This document shows positions 41,992-50,176 of a stretch of DNA of 64,000 bases, piece by piece. The notes under the pieces were generated by a model, which worked only from the letters and a program-made list of their open reading frames with translations, had not been told where the DNA came from and made no database searches. Position numbers and translations under genes: made by a program. Source of the DNA: Planococcus soli (GTDB taxonomy: Bacteria > Bacillota > Bacilli > Bacillales_A > Planococcaceae); contig NZ_WXYN01000051.1 of the NCBI RefSeq assembly GCF_016881065.1, positions 186,001 through 250,000 of the forward strand, written 5' to 3'. Each line of letters opens with the position of its first letter. Within the stretch, counting starts at the first letter, position 1.

Positions 41992-43188
41992 ATGGCTCAG
42001 ATGCTCGCGTTAACAATTTTGATTCTTGTATTATTTATCGGCGAGGCAATTTCTACTCGCACTAAAGCTTGGATTCCTTCTATATTTGTCAGTGGGGTTC
42101 TGTTCCTACTGGGGTATTGGACGTTCTTTCCTCCTGAAATCGTTGCAATCGCAGGTATTCCACCTGCGGTAGCCGTCATGCTCATCTATTTATTAATTAC
42201 GAATATGGGTACTTTGTTATCTTTAGAAGAACTGAAAAATCAGTGGAAAACCATCTTGATTGCCTTAGCTGGCATACTGGGAATTATTGCAGCATTATTC
42301 AGCATCGGGATTTTGCTGTTCGATTTTAATACGGTTGTAGTGGCAATCCCGCCGTTAGTCGGTGGGTTGGTATCTGCACTGATCATGTCAGAGGGAGCAG
42401 CCGCCGCAGGTCTTCCAACTTTGGCAGTCTTCGCAATCGTCATATATGTGGTACAAGGATTTGCTGGATATCCGTTGACTTCGATCATGCTGAAAAAAGA
42501 AGGACAAAACTTATTAAACAAATACAGAAACAATGAACTGACCGCAAAACAATTGCCTGGTGAACAAAAAGGGGCATCAGGCAAAACTGTCAAGGAACCG
42601 CGCATGTTTGCGAATATGCCGGAAAAGTACAATACCGATTTCTTTAAGTTTTTCCGGTTGGCATTGGTTGGATACCTGGCTTACCTGACATCGACGCTTG
42701 CTGCACCGATTGTGGAAATCAGCCCGTTTGTCCTGTGTTTGCTGTTTGGTGTTATTGCTCGCAGCATCGGTTTTTTGGAACGCCACCCGCTGCAGAAAGC
42801 AAACGGTTTTGGGTTTGCAATCATGGGTTTGTTGCTTTATATTTTCGACGGTTTAAAGAACGCTACTCCAAGCATGATGCTGGAAATTCTTTATCCATTA
42901 ATCGGCTGTATCGTTATTGGTGTAGTTGGCATGTACATCTTTTCATTTATTATTGGAAAACTTCTTAAAGTCAGTAAAGAAATGGCCTTTGCGGTTTCTT
43001 TGACTGCACTTTATGGATTCCCGGCAGATTATATCATCACTGTGGAAGTAATCAATTCGTTGACAAAAGACGAAGAAGAACGCGAAGTCTTGACTAGCCA
43101 TATGCTGCCGCCAATGCTGGTGGCAGGTTTTATCACCGTAACCATCGTTTCTGTTATATTGGCCGGCATATTCGTCGGCTTCCTATAG
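41992..43188 (+). CDS. Polytopic membrane transporter, GltS-like, of the amidohydrolase operon
   Basis: A 398-residue protein with roughly 10-12 TM segments and a central cytoplasmic loop (NELTAKQLPGEQKGASGKTV). The symmetrical halves with LVGGLVSALIMSEGAAAAGL and LTALYGFPADYIITVEV resemble sodium/glutamate symporter-like or related ion-coupled carriers, but I cannot assign a family firmly. AAAGGAGG precedes the ATG. It is 18 bp upstream of two M20 amidohydrolase genes, so it probably imports an N-acyl or N-carbamoyl amino acid or exchanges its product. Confidence 0.7.
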   Translation: MAQMLALTILILVLFIGEAISTRTKAWIPSIFVSGVLFLLGYWTFFPPEIVAIAGIPPAVAVMLIYLLITNMGTLLSLEELKNQWKTILIALAGILGIIAALFSIGILLFDFNTVVVAIPPLVGGLVSALIMSEGAAAAGLPTLAVFAIVIYVVQGFAGYPLTSIMLKKEGQNLLNKYRNNELTAKQLPGEQKGASGKTVKEPRMFANMPEKYNTDFFKFFRLALVGYLAYLTSTLAAPIVEISPFVLCLLFGVIARSIGFLERHPLQKANGFGFAIMGLLLYIFDGLKNATPSMMLEILYPLIGCIVIGVVGMYIFSFIIGKLLKVSKEMAFAVSLTALYGFPADYIITVEVINSLTKDEEEREVLTSHMLPPMLVAGFITVTIVSVILAGIFVGFL

Positions 43189-43206
43189 AATAGGAGGAAA
43201 TTCAAC

Positions 43207-44382
43207 GTGATCAACCAAACGATAAAAAATTCCATCAAAGAAAACAGTGGAGAAATGATCGAAAATCGCCGGAAGCTTCATAGTGAACCCGAGTTATCGT
43301 GGGAAGAGTTCCGAACTTCTCAATTTGTTTACGATTATTTAACGGAACTTGGAATTGAAGCACGCAAAACAGAGCCTACGGGGGTAATTGGAGAACTTAA
43401 GGGCGGAAAAGACGGAAAGACCGTCGCACTTCGTGCCGATATGGACGCGCTATCTGTAGAGGAATTGAATGTGGATTTGCCATACAAATCAAAAGAACTT
43501 GGAAAGATGCATGCCTGTGGACACGATGCACATACTTCCATGCTTTTGGCTGCAGCAAAAGCTTTAGTTAGCGTGAAGCAAGAGATTCCAGGAAATGTCC
43601 GGTTTATTTTCCAGCCTGCCGAAGAAGTTGCAACTGGAGCTAAGGCCATGGTTAAGCAAGGTGCCGTAGCAGGTGTTGATGATGTTTTCGGCATTCACAT
43701 ATGGTCTCAAAGCTCTTCGAACACGGTTTCCTGTAATCCCGGCGCTTCATTTGCTTCGGCAGATATTTTTAAGGTGCGTTTTAAAGGGCAGGGAGGTCAC
43801 GGAGCGATGCCGCAAGCCTGCATCGATGCAGCAATTATCGCTTCCTCATTCGTTATGAATGTGCAGTCGGTCGTCTCCCGTACAATTGATCCTCAGCAGT
43901 CGGCGGTAGTAACCGTTGGGAAGATGGTCGTTGGAACCCGTTTTAATATCATCGCGGAAAATGCGGAAATTGAAGGCACTGTCAGATGTTTCGACCCTTC
44001 CGTCCGCGACCATATTGAAAAGCAGTTAAAGGTGTATGCTGACCATACTGCAGCAATATATGGCGGAACTGCAGAAGTTGAATACATTAGAGGGACTCAG
44101 GCTGTGATTAATGGTACTGAAAGTGCCGAATTGGTGCGGCAAGTGGCAATTGAGGCATTTGGTGCAGATTCGATTTATGATGAAAAACCGACTATGGGTG
44201 GAGAGGATTTTTCATTTTATCTCGACGAAGTGCCAGGCAGCTTTGCATTGGTAGGAAGCGGAAATCCGGAAAAAGATACCGAATGGGCACATCACCACGG
44301 AAAGTTCAATATTGATGAAGATGCAATGGCTACAGGTGCAGAACTCTACGCCCAGTATGCATGGTCATTTTTAACTAAGTAA
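43207..44382 (+). CDS. M20-family amidohydrolase (N-acyl-L-amino acid / hippurate hydrolase-like)
   Basis: A 391-residue zinc hydrolase. It has RRKLHSEPELSWEEFRTS at the N-terminus, ALRADMDALSVEE, the metal-binding KMHACGHDAHTSMLLAAAK near residue 100 (Cys, His, Asp, His), FIFQPAEEVATGAKAMVK with the catalytic Glu, and TMGGEDFSFYLDEVPGSF near the C-terminus. The start is a GTG preceded by TAGGAGG. Cleaves an acyl-amino acid amide bond; the acyl group is unknown. Confidence 0.9.
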   Translation: MINQTIKNSIKENSGEMIENRRKLHSEPELSWEEFRTSQFVYDYLTELGIEARKTEPTGVIGELKGGKDGKTVALRADMDALSVEELNVDLPYKSKELGKMHACGHDAHTSMLLAAAKALVSVKQEIPGNVRFIFQPAEEVATGAKAMVKQGAVAGVDDVFGIHIWSQSSSNTVSCNPGASFASADIFKVRFKGQGGHGAMPQACIDAAIIASSFVMNVQSVVSRTIDPQQSAVVTVGKMVVGTRFNIIAENAEIEGTVRCFDPSVRDHIEKQLKVYADHTAAIYGGTAEVEYIRGTQAVINGTESAELVRQVAIEAFGADSIYDEKPTMGGEDFSFYLDEVPGSFALVGSGNPEKDTEWAHHHGKFNIDEDAMATGAELYAQYAWSFLTK

Positions 44383-44407
44383 GATAGCCAAAATCAAGGA
44401 GGAAACT

Positions 44408-45709
44408 ATGCCAGTAGACAATGACAATCCTTTATATGAAGACTTAATGAAAGACTATGATAACAGCCTTGATCATTCGGGCATCCATGGAGAGCGTATT
44501 GCAAAACGGTTGTTCGAATTGTCCAAGATCGGATTTGTCCAGATTGGCGGTGTGAAACGGCCAGGCTTTTCTAATGAAGAAAAAGAAGCAAAAACACTGG
44601 TGAAAAAATGGATGGCTAGTGCGGGTTTAACGGTTTCTGAAGATGGAGCAGGCAATATCACGGCTCGGCTGGAAGGCAATAACGAAGGGGCGGCAATCGC
44701 ATCTGGATCTCATGTTGACAGTGTTCCAAATGGCGGGAATTTTGATGGGCCTCTTGGCGTTTTATCGGCTCTTGAAGTCGTGGAATCCTGGAAGGAAACT
44801 GGCTATACCCCTGAAAAACCATACGAAATCATTGTTTTCTCGGATGAAGAAGGCTCTCGTTTCAACAGTGGATTAACGGGAAGCCAAGCAATGACCGGCG
44901 CTATATCAGAAGAAGAAATGGCGCAGCTGCGGGACTATAACGGAGAGACCCTCGAACAGGTTCTAGCGCATTACGGCAGTACGCTGGATGCTTTTAAAGC
45001 AGCTAAAAGAGATATAAGCGAGCTGGAATTGTTCGTGGAAGTGCATATTGAGCAAGGAAAGAAACTGGAAAAAGCAAATGAACCAGTCGGAATCGTCAGT
45101 GGCATCGCTGGGCCAGCTTGGCTCGAAGTGGAATTTGTGGGGGAAGCCGGACACGCTGGCAATACACCGATGATCGGCAGAAGGGATTGCCTCGTAGCAG
45201 CAGCAGATTTTCTCCAGTCAATTCCTGAGTTTCCAAAAGGGATCAGCGATACCGCCGTGGCAACGGTTGGAAAGATGGATGTCTATCCGAATGGAGCGAA
45301 TGTCATACCAGAAAAAGTAAGAATGCTTGTTGATATTCGGGACATCAAGGAAGAACCGAGAGACCGTCTCATCGATCAGGTGATCGAACAGGCGGAAAAA
45401 GTTGCTGCGAAACATGAGATCCACAGCAACATAAAACTGAATACGCGTATTCAGCCGGTACCGATTGCTGAGGACTTACAGAATCGCTTAGCTTCTTCGC
45501 TGAATAAATTTGGGATTTCGCCGATTTATATTCCAAGCGGGGCAGGTCACGATGCCATGAACCTCGGACGCTTTATTCCAGTGGCCATGCTTTTTGTCAG
45601 AAGCAAGGATGGCATCAGCCATAATCCGAAAGAGTGGTCTTCGCTAAATGACTGTGTAACAGGCATTCATGTACTGAAGGATTTTATTGAAGATGCAATG
45701 ACAAAATAA
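44408..45709 (+). CDS. M20-family hydantoinase/carbamoylase (N-carbamoyl-L-amino acid hydrolase or allantoate amidohydrolase-like)
   Basis: A 433-residue zinc enzyme of the AmaB/AllC group. Landmarks are ASGSHVDSVPNGGNFDGPLG near residue 97 (His and Asp ligands), VFSDEEGSRFNSGLTGSQAM near residue 140, VEVHIEQGKKLE near residue 210, GEAGHAGNTPMIGRRDCL and PSGAGHDAMNLGRFIPVAML near residue 380. The ribosome binding site is AAGGAGG. With the preceding amidohydrolase and carrier it forms a salvage operon for N-blocked amino acids or ureides. Confidence 0.9.
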   Translation: MPVDNDNPLYEDLMKDYDNSLDHSGIHGERIAKRLFELSKIGFVQIGGVKRPGFSNEEKEAKTLVKKWMASAGLTVSEDGAGNITARLEGNNEGAAIASGSHVDSVPNGGNFDGPLGVLSALEVVESWKETGYTPEKPYEIIVFSDEEGSRFNSGLTGSQAMTGAISEEEMAQLRDYNGETLEQVLAHYGSTLDAFKAAKRDISELELFVEVHIEQGKKLEKANEPVGIVSGIAGPAWLEVEFVGEAGHAGNTPMIGRRDCLVAAADFLQSIPEFPKGISDTAVATVGKMDVYPNGANVIPEKVRMLVDIRDIKEEPRDRLIDQVIEQAEKVAAKHEIHSNIKLNTRIQPVPIAEDLQNRLASSLNKFGISPIYIPSGAGHDAMNLGRFIPVAMLFVRSKDGISHNPKEWSSLNDCVTGIHVLKDFIEDAMTK

Positions 45710-45720
45710 AAAAATAAAAA

Positions 45721-45752
45721 AACAGGAAAAGAGCGTTTTTCTTGTTTTTTTT
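45721..45752 (+). terminator. Probable terminator of the amidohydrolase operon
   Basis: 10-bp AT-rich stem AACAGGAAAA / TTTTCTTGTT with one G-U pair, then a long T-run. The stem is weak but well placed. Confidence 0.6.
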
Positions 45753-45843
45753 TATTTTTAAGATCCCGTTTTAAAAAAGAATAAAATCCTTAAACTGGAT
45801 AATAAAAAATAATATTGGAATTATCAGTATTTATTGAAATTCT

Positions 45844-45870
45844 GTGTATATTATTAAAAAGAAAGGGTAT
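45844..45870 (+). promoter_or_regulatory. Possible SigB-like promoter of the wHTH gene
   Basis: GTGTAT (45844-45849), a 15-bp spacer and GGGTAT (45865-45870). The -35 box is imperfect. Confidence 0.4.
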
Positions 45871-45919
45871 ATAAATTATAAGCATGCATTAAAGAGCTGT
45901 AATTTTTGGAGGTGGTTAG

Positions 45920-46219
45920 ATGAAAGTAATGGAAAACCGAGTGAACAGCAATACGAAAATTTTCTCCGAAGAAAAAATTCTAAATGAATGTCGTGAATAT
46001 TTTTCATCAGAAACTGAAAAAACAGCGGAAATTGGAGAAAGATTCATGCAGTATTTTATGAAAAATGCTTCACCAGAAGGTGTCTTATTTAAAACCATCA
46101 AGGAAATCACGACGGACATCAATATCTCACATCAAACTTTAACTAAAGTACTAAAGACGCTTGAGTCGAAAGAAATAATTTACCGCAGAAATGGTATTAT
46201 CGGTTTGTGGAAAGAATAG
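45920..46219 (+). CDS. Small winged-helix DNA-binding protein
   Basis: A 99-residue basic protein. Residues ~50-95 form a winged helix (FKTIKEITTDINISHQTLTK, VLKTLESKEIIYRRNGIIGLW). The arrangement recalls RepL-type plasmid initiators and small MarR-like regulators, but no plasmid functions are nearby. GGAGGTGG precedes the ATG. It opens the AT-rich accessory stretch 45.8-48.8 kb. Confidence 0.72.
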   Translation: MKVMENRVNSNTKIFSEEKILNECREYFSSETEKTAEIGERFMQYFMKNASPEGVLFKTIKEITTDINISHQTLTKVLKTLESKEIIYRRNGIIGLWKE

Positions 46220-46606
46220 TAAAGCGAAAGAGCATTTCTCAGTAAAATGAGAAATGCTTTTTTGTTTTGTCAAAATTGCGCAGATGGTAAATAAATAGGA
46301 ATTTATAGAAACTTGCTCAGTATTAGTGAAAAGTTGCTGTCATAATACTAAAAAAGATTCAGTGTGCCTTAAGGCTAGGATTACTAAAATTCTATTTGGG
46401 TATAAAATACTAAATTAAAGTATTTATTTATACTATTTTTTAATAATGCAGACTAAGGACTTATGTTTTTTGAGAATAATTAAAAAAATATCCTTAAAAG
46501 TGTAGATTGAACCAAAAAACTATGATATAAATGAACTATAATAATCTGAATTTTTAGAAATAAATTCTAAAAATCCATCTGTCTCGGTGAAAGGAGGAGT
46601 GTCCGG
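46220..46606. other. AT-rich intergenic region upstream of the Wzz-like gene
   Basis: About 390 bp, markedly AT-rich compared with flanking metabolic genes. A short hairpin (GAGCATTTCTC / GAGAAATGCTTTT, near 46229-46262) probably ends the wHTH gene. No other gene or motif is recognised. Confidence 0.5.
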
Positions 46607-47275
46607 ATGATCGGTAAGAAAGCAAAAAAGCAATTATATCAAAAAAATATCAATCAATTTGGATTTGCTGTCTCGATCACACTTTTTCTTATGCTGGCAG
46701 TGTGGGCTGTATTTGCTTTTATTCTTGATCCGCAGTATCAGGCATCAACTCAAGTACTCGTTGAAGAGTCAGAGCCGGCGACTTTACATCGGGCAGTGGA
46801 AAGCAATCGGATAGATTCACAGATTATTGAGGCTTATGCAAGCTTTGCGACAAGCTCGGATATATTAAGGAAAGTAGCTAAGGAGCTGGAATTGAAAAAT
46901 TCAATCGCCGACCTGCGCCAGAAAATCCAAGTAAGCTACACCAGTAATTCACCGGTCTTAACAATCACTGTTTTATCCGAAGACAGCAAACAGGCCGTTC
47001 TAATTGCAAATAGGCTATCCTTCATTTTTCAGAACGAAGTAAAAAATTCACTAAAAGCCGATTATATCAGTGTTATTTCGCAGGCATCATTTGAAGAAAC
47101 AGAGGCTGCCCCAATCCAGAGCGGGCTACTGCTTAGCCTCTTCATTGCCGCAGCTTCTGGGTTTGCTTTCAGCGTTCTGATCAAATTTATTCCTTTGGCA
47201 GTAGAAGGTTCTGTAAAGACTACAAATAGAGATCTAAGAAAAAAAGAAAATCAAATGCAGACAGTGTTCAAATGA
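46607..47275 (+). CDS. Wzz/CapA-type polysaccharide chain-length regulator-like protein
   Basis: A 222-residue membrane protein with two TM segments (FGFAVSITLFLMLAVWAVFA near residue 20 and SGLLLSLFIAAASGFAFSVL near residue 175) flanking an extracellular domain (YQASTQVLVEESEPATLHRA, ASFATSSDILRKVAKEL). This is the Wzz/YveK topology of tyrosine-kinase activators. No tyrosine kinase, flippase or glycosyltransferase gene is adjacent, so it is an orphan. GAAAGGAGG precedes the ATG. Confidence 0.8.
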   Translation: MIGKKAKKQLYQKNINQFGFAVSITLFLMLAVWAVFAFILDPQYQASTQVLVEESEPATLHRAVESNRIDSQIIEAYASFATSSDILRKVAKELELKNSIADLRQKIQVSYTSNSPVLTITVLSEDSKQAVLIANRLSFIFQNEVKNSLKADYISVISQASFEETEAAPIQSGLLLSLFIAAASGFAFSVLIKFIPLAVEGSVKTTNRDLRKKENQMQTVFK

Positions 47276-47303
47276 TTTTTTAGGTGAAGCAGGGGTGGAA
47301 TGT

Positions 47304-48314
47304 ATGTATGAGCTAATATCAATACGAGAGCACAGCCGTTGGCAAAAGATTCTTGATATTTTACAAATATCCGATATCTACTATACTAGCCAATACTTTT
47401 TAAGTGCTTTGAAACTAGATCCAGGAGAAGCTTTGCTCTTTTATTATAAAGACGATGATGGAGAAGTTGCTTACCCCTTCATTAAAAGACAGATAAATAA
47501 TGAAGATGCACCATATTTTGACGTTACAACACCTTTCGGCTATGGGGGGCCAATATTAAAAATAGGGAAAAGCAGTGCGAATCTGGCTGCCAATTTCAGA
47601 AAAGCTTTTATTGAATACTGCAATAGTGAAAAGATTGTCGTCGAATATATACGTTTCCATCCTCTTAAAGAAAATGCTCAATTTTTTAAAGATCACCTAA
47701 AACTTTCTCCACTGTACGAAACTTTTTCAATAAAACTAAAAGATTATTTCTCTTCTACGTTAAATACCGAACTCGCTTATGGTGAATCTGAAAAAGAAAC
47801 AGATCTTGTGGTGAAAAAACTTGGAACTGTTCGTCATATGTTTGAGTTTCTCGTACTATATTACTCCGCTGCAAGACGAAGAGAGGAAGCAGACAGCTAT
47901 TATTTTTTCACCAATGACTATTTTGAAACACTAATTAGTTCAATGGGACCTAACCTTCATTTGTTTGGAGCCTATCAGGACAACAAATTGGTTTCGGCAT
48001 GCTATATTCTTGCGCTGGAAGATAAAATTTACTTTCATTTGGATGGCAGCTTGTCTGAAACTGACAGTGAAAGTACCATGAGAACACTGTTATTGAATGT
48101 TGCTGAATGGGGAGAAGAAAACTACTACGCTTTTTTTCATCTAGGCGGTGATTTTCAAGGAGATCAAAATAGAGAGAGAAAAATAAAAAGAAGAATGGCG
48201 AATAGCAAACCCGCTGTTTTCTATATTGGACAGCAAGTACACGATTTGGAAACCTATAATAAGTTGGTTTATTTGGAAGAAAACGATATCGTCCGAAGAT
48301 ACCGAAATGTCTGA
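47304..48314 (+). CDS. FemAB/GNAT-like acyltransferase domain protein
   Basis: A 336-residue soluble protein. The N-terminal part resembles FemAB-type proteins (IYYTSQYFLSALKLDPGEAL, YFDVTTPFGYGGPI), and the C-terminal part has a GNAT-like peptidoglycan- or polysaccharide-acylating pattern (LHLFGAYQDNKLVSACYILA, FHLDGSLSETDSESTMRTLL, FFHLGGDF). AGGGGTGG favours the ATG at 47304 over a GTG at 47295. Lying behind the Wzz-like gene, it may transfer an acyl or aminoacyl group to a surface polymer. Confidence 0.72.
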   Translation: MYELISIREHSRWQKILDILQISDIYYTSQYFLSALKLDPGEALLFYYKDDDGEVAYPFIKRQINNEDAPYFDVTTPFGYGGPILKIGKSSANLAANFRKAFIEYCNSEKIVVEYIRFHPLKENAQFFKDHLKLSPLYETFSIKLKDYFSSTLNTELAYGESEKETDLVVKKLGTVRHMFEFLVLYYSAARRREEADSYYFFTNDYFETLISSMGPNLHLFGAYQDNKLVSACYILALEDKIYFHLDGSLSETDSESTMRTLLLNVAEWGEENYYAFFHLGGDFQGDQNRERKIKRRMANSKPAVFYIGQQVHDLETYNKLVYLEENDIVRRYRNV

Positions 48315-48367
48315 AGCGCTGTTAGGAAGTTAAGCATAACTATCGAAGTTATTCCGGGGGAGGTATA

Positions 48368-48841
48368 ATGATGAGATACATGCAATATAAAGGTGTGGTG
48401 GAAAGAGAATATAAAAAATCATTAAGAAAGATTATGTACGAAATTTGTGTGGTTGAAGGCTTAAATGCTTCTCTTGGAGCAAAAAAACTGGGAGTCGCCA
48501 AAGAAATTTTCGTATTTTGGAGAAGCTTTTACCGCCTGGACAAAAATCAACAGCTTTTTGATCAAGCAGTCGATAACTTGGATCAGATGAAGTTTCTCTA
48601 TCTAAATGAAGCAAAAGGGATCGATCTGTCGCGGCCTCTGCAGCATGAAAATGAGCAATCGGTAGATGGGCTCGAAGAATTGGTTGAGCGGATGGTAGAA
48701 CACTATAAGTGCAAGCATGCTGAAAGTGGCGGGTTGGATGTAGAAACTGGAAAGCTGCCATTATATGAGTTTGCCCAAGAGCTGCTAAAAGAATATAAAA
48801 ATGGGAGTTTACTGCTGGAAGTCAAAAGTAAGAAGAAATAG
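48368..48841 (+). CDS. Unknown 157-residue helical protein with HTH-like segment
   Basis: A charged, helical, cytosolic protein. The stretch GLNASLGAKKLGVAKEIFVF looks like a helix-turn-helix of the Fis or transposase type, followed by WRSFYRLDKNQQLFDQAV. The C-terminal half is acidic, then basic at the end. GGGGGAGG precedes tandem ATGs at 48368/48371. It ends the AT-rich block and may regulate the Wzz/FemAB pair; no family is recognised. Confidence 0.7.
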   Translation: MMRYMQYKGVVEREYKKSLRKIMYEICVVEGLNASLGAKKLGVAKEIFVFWRSFYRLDKNQQLFDQAVDNLDQMKFLYLNEAKGIDLSRPLQHENEQSVDGLEELVERMVEHYKCKHAESGGLDVETGKLPLYEFAQELLKEYKNGSLLLEVKSKKK

Positions 48842-48868
48842 ACATGTAAATGGAATGGATGAAAAAGA

Positions 48869-49198
48869 ATGCAGACTTTTACTGAAAAAGCATTGGATGT
48901 AATGAAAAGGATACCATCTGGCAAAATTATGACTTACGGCCAAGTTGCGGCGGCTGCGGGAAGTCCGCGTGCTGCCCGGCAAGTGACAAGAATACTTCAC
49001 AGCATGAGTGCGAAGTATAACTTGCCGTGGCATAGAGTAGTTAATGCACAGGGACAGATAGTGTTGCGGGATGAAGAGTCCCGGCTTTTCCAGAAGGCCT
49101 CGCTGCAAAGAGAAGGCGTGGAAGTGGATGTAGATGGGCAAATCGATTTAAGCAGGTTCCGCTTTGACCCTGGAACAGATGAAGAGAACGGAAATTAG
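48869..49198 (+). CDS. Alkyltransferase-like protein (ATL), MGMT fold without catalytic Cys
   Basis: A 109-residue protein matching the MGMT DNA-binding domain: GKIMTYGQVAAAAGSPRAAR (Tyr finger and helix-turn-helix) and the active-site motif PWHRVV, in which Trp replaces the reactive Cys of PCHR. ATL proteins bind O6-alkylguanine and hand lesions to nucleotide excision repair rather than removing the alkyl group. No full MGMT is adjacent. No strong Shine-Dalgarno is seen (GGATGAAAAAGA). Confidence 0.87.
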   Translation: MQTFTEKALDVMKRIPSGKIMTYGQVAAAAGSPRAARQVTRILHSMSAKYNLPWHRVVNAQGQIVLRDEESRLFQKASLQREGVEVDVDGQIDLSRFRFDPGTDEENGN

Positions 49199-49207
49199 TA
49201 GAATCAT

Positions 49208-49228
49208 ACCCTTAAAAGGGTTTTTTTT
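49208..49228 (+). terminator. Short terminator after the ATL gene
   Basis: 6-bp stem ACCCTT/AAGGGT with a 2-nt loop (4 nt if the inner pair opens), then a T7-8 run. Confidence 0.6.
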
Positions 49229-49307
49229 ATGGATTTAAAACTGCATTAGATAGCTTATAGCGGTACATCGAGAATGGAGCATTGTTGGCCACATGGAGCA
49301 GCGAAAT

Positions 49308-49334
49308 GTTTAATACTCCATAAGGAACGGGTAT
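49308..49334 (+). promoter_or_regulatory. Perfect SigB promoter of the GATase gene
   Basis: GTTTAA (49308-49313), 15-bp spacer, GGGTAT (49329-49334), 46 bp upstream of the start. Both boxes match the Bacillus SigB consensus exactly. Confidence 0.88.
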
Positions 49335-49379
49335 AGATGATGATGGACAAGTCGAATAATTGGAAAAGAGGAATTTAAA

Positions 49380-50114
49380 ATGACAGTTAAAGATAAGCCG
49401 GTTATCGGCATAACAGCACGAGTAGAAGAAGATCAAACCTATTCATTGGATCCGGTATATGGCAGGGCAATTTTGCAGGCAGGCGGTTTGCCGCTGATTG
49501 TTCCTATTGTGGATAAAGAAGATATCCCGTTGCTGTGTGAACGATTGGATGGACTGATAGTTACTGGTGGAGGCGATATCAACCCAACACTGTATGGAGA
49601 AGAACCTCATTTGCGTCTTGGGGCTGTATATCCAGGCAGTGATGAGTATGAAAAAGAATTGATTTTAAAGTTTTTAGAGCTTGATAAGCCGTTTATTGGG
49701 ATGTGCCGTGGCCTCCAAATGTTCAATATTTCATTGGGCGGCACCAATTATCAGGATTTAGAAGCTCAATTTGAAGGAGAACTGCATCAGCATAAGCAAA
49801 TGGCGATGCGGACTCATCGTACACACTCCGTCATCTTAGAAGACGATAGTTTGTTGTATGATATTATGAAAGAAAAAAAGTTCAATGTAAACTCTTTCCA
49901 CCACCAAGGAGTTAAAGATGTGTCAGATCAGTTGAGTGTTGCGGCATATGCTGCTGACGGACTGGTGGAAGCGCTGGAAAGCAAGAACCATCAGTTCGCG
50001 ATGGGAATTCAGTGGCATCCGGAAGAATTTGCTCTTCAGGGCGACGATGCTTCGATGAACATTTTTAAACGTTTTGTAGATGAATGTTTAGTGGATAAAA
50101 AACAAAACCAGTAA
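49380..50114 (+). CDS. Class I glutamine-amidotransferase-like hydrolase, PuuD-type (gamma-Glu-GABA hydrolase family)
   Basis: A 244-residue peptidase C26-type enzyme. The nucleophile Cys lies in KPFIGMCRGLQMFNISLGG near residue 108, and the catalytic His/Glu pair in AMGIQWHPEEFAL near residue 220. VTGGGDINPTLYGEE near residue 62 is typical of PuuD and related gamma-glutamyl hydrolases. AGAGGAA precedes the ATG. A perfect SigB promoter marks it as stress-inducible. Substrate is uncertain, since no putrescine pathway genes are adjacent. Confidence 0.87.
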   Translation: MTVKDKPVIGITARVEEDQTYSLDPVYGRAILQAGGLPLIVPIVDKEDIPLLCERLDGLIVTGGGDINPTLYGEEPHLRLGAVYPGSDEYEKELILKFLELDKPFIGMCRGLQMFNISLGGTNYQDLEAQFEGELHQHKQMAMRTHRTHSVILEDDSLLYDIMKEKKFNVNSFHHQGVKDVSDQLSVAAYAADGLVEALESKNHQFAMGIQWHPEEFALQGDDASMNIFKRFVDECLVDKKQNQ

Positions 50115-50137
50115 TGCAACAAAATAGAGTTAAAATT

Positions 50138-50176
50138 AAAAAATCCTGAGACTAACTAGTCCCAGGATTTTTTTTA
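50138..50176. terminator. Bidirectional terminator between the GATase and HExxH protein genes
   Basis: Arms AATCCTGAGACT and AGTCCCAGGATT with one mismatch, A-run before and T-run after, in a convergent gap; it overlaps the last codons of the minus-strand gene. Confidence 0.82.

Noticed and set aside
45920-46219. Plasmid replication initiator RepL
   Set aside because: Only the generic winged-helix pattern is shared; no origin iterons, mobilisation or partition genes are nearby.
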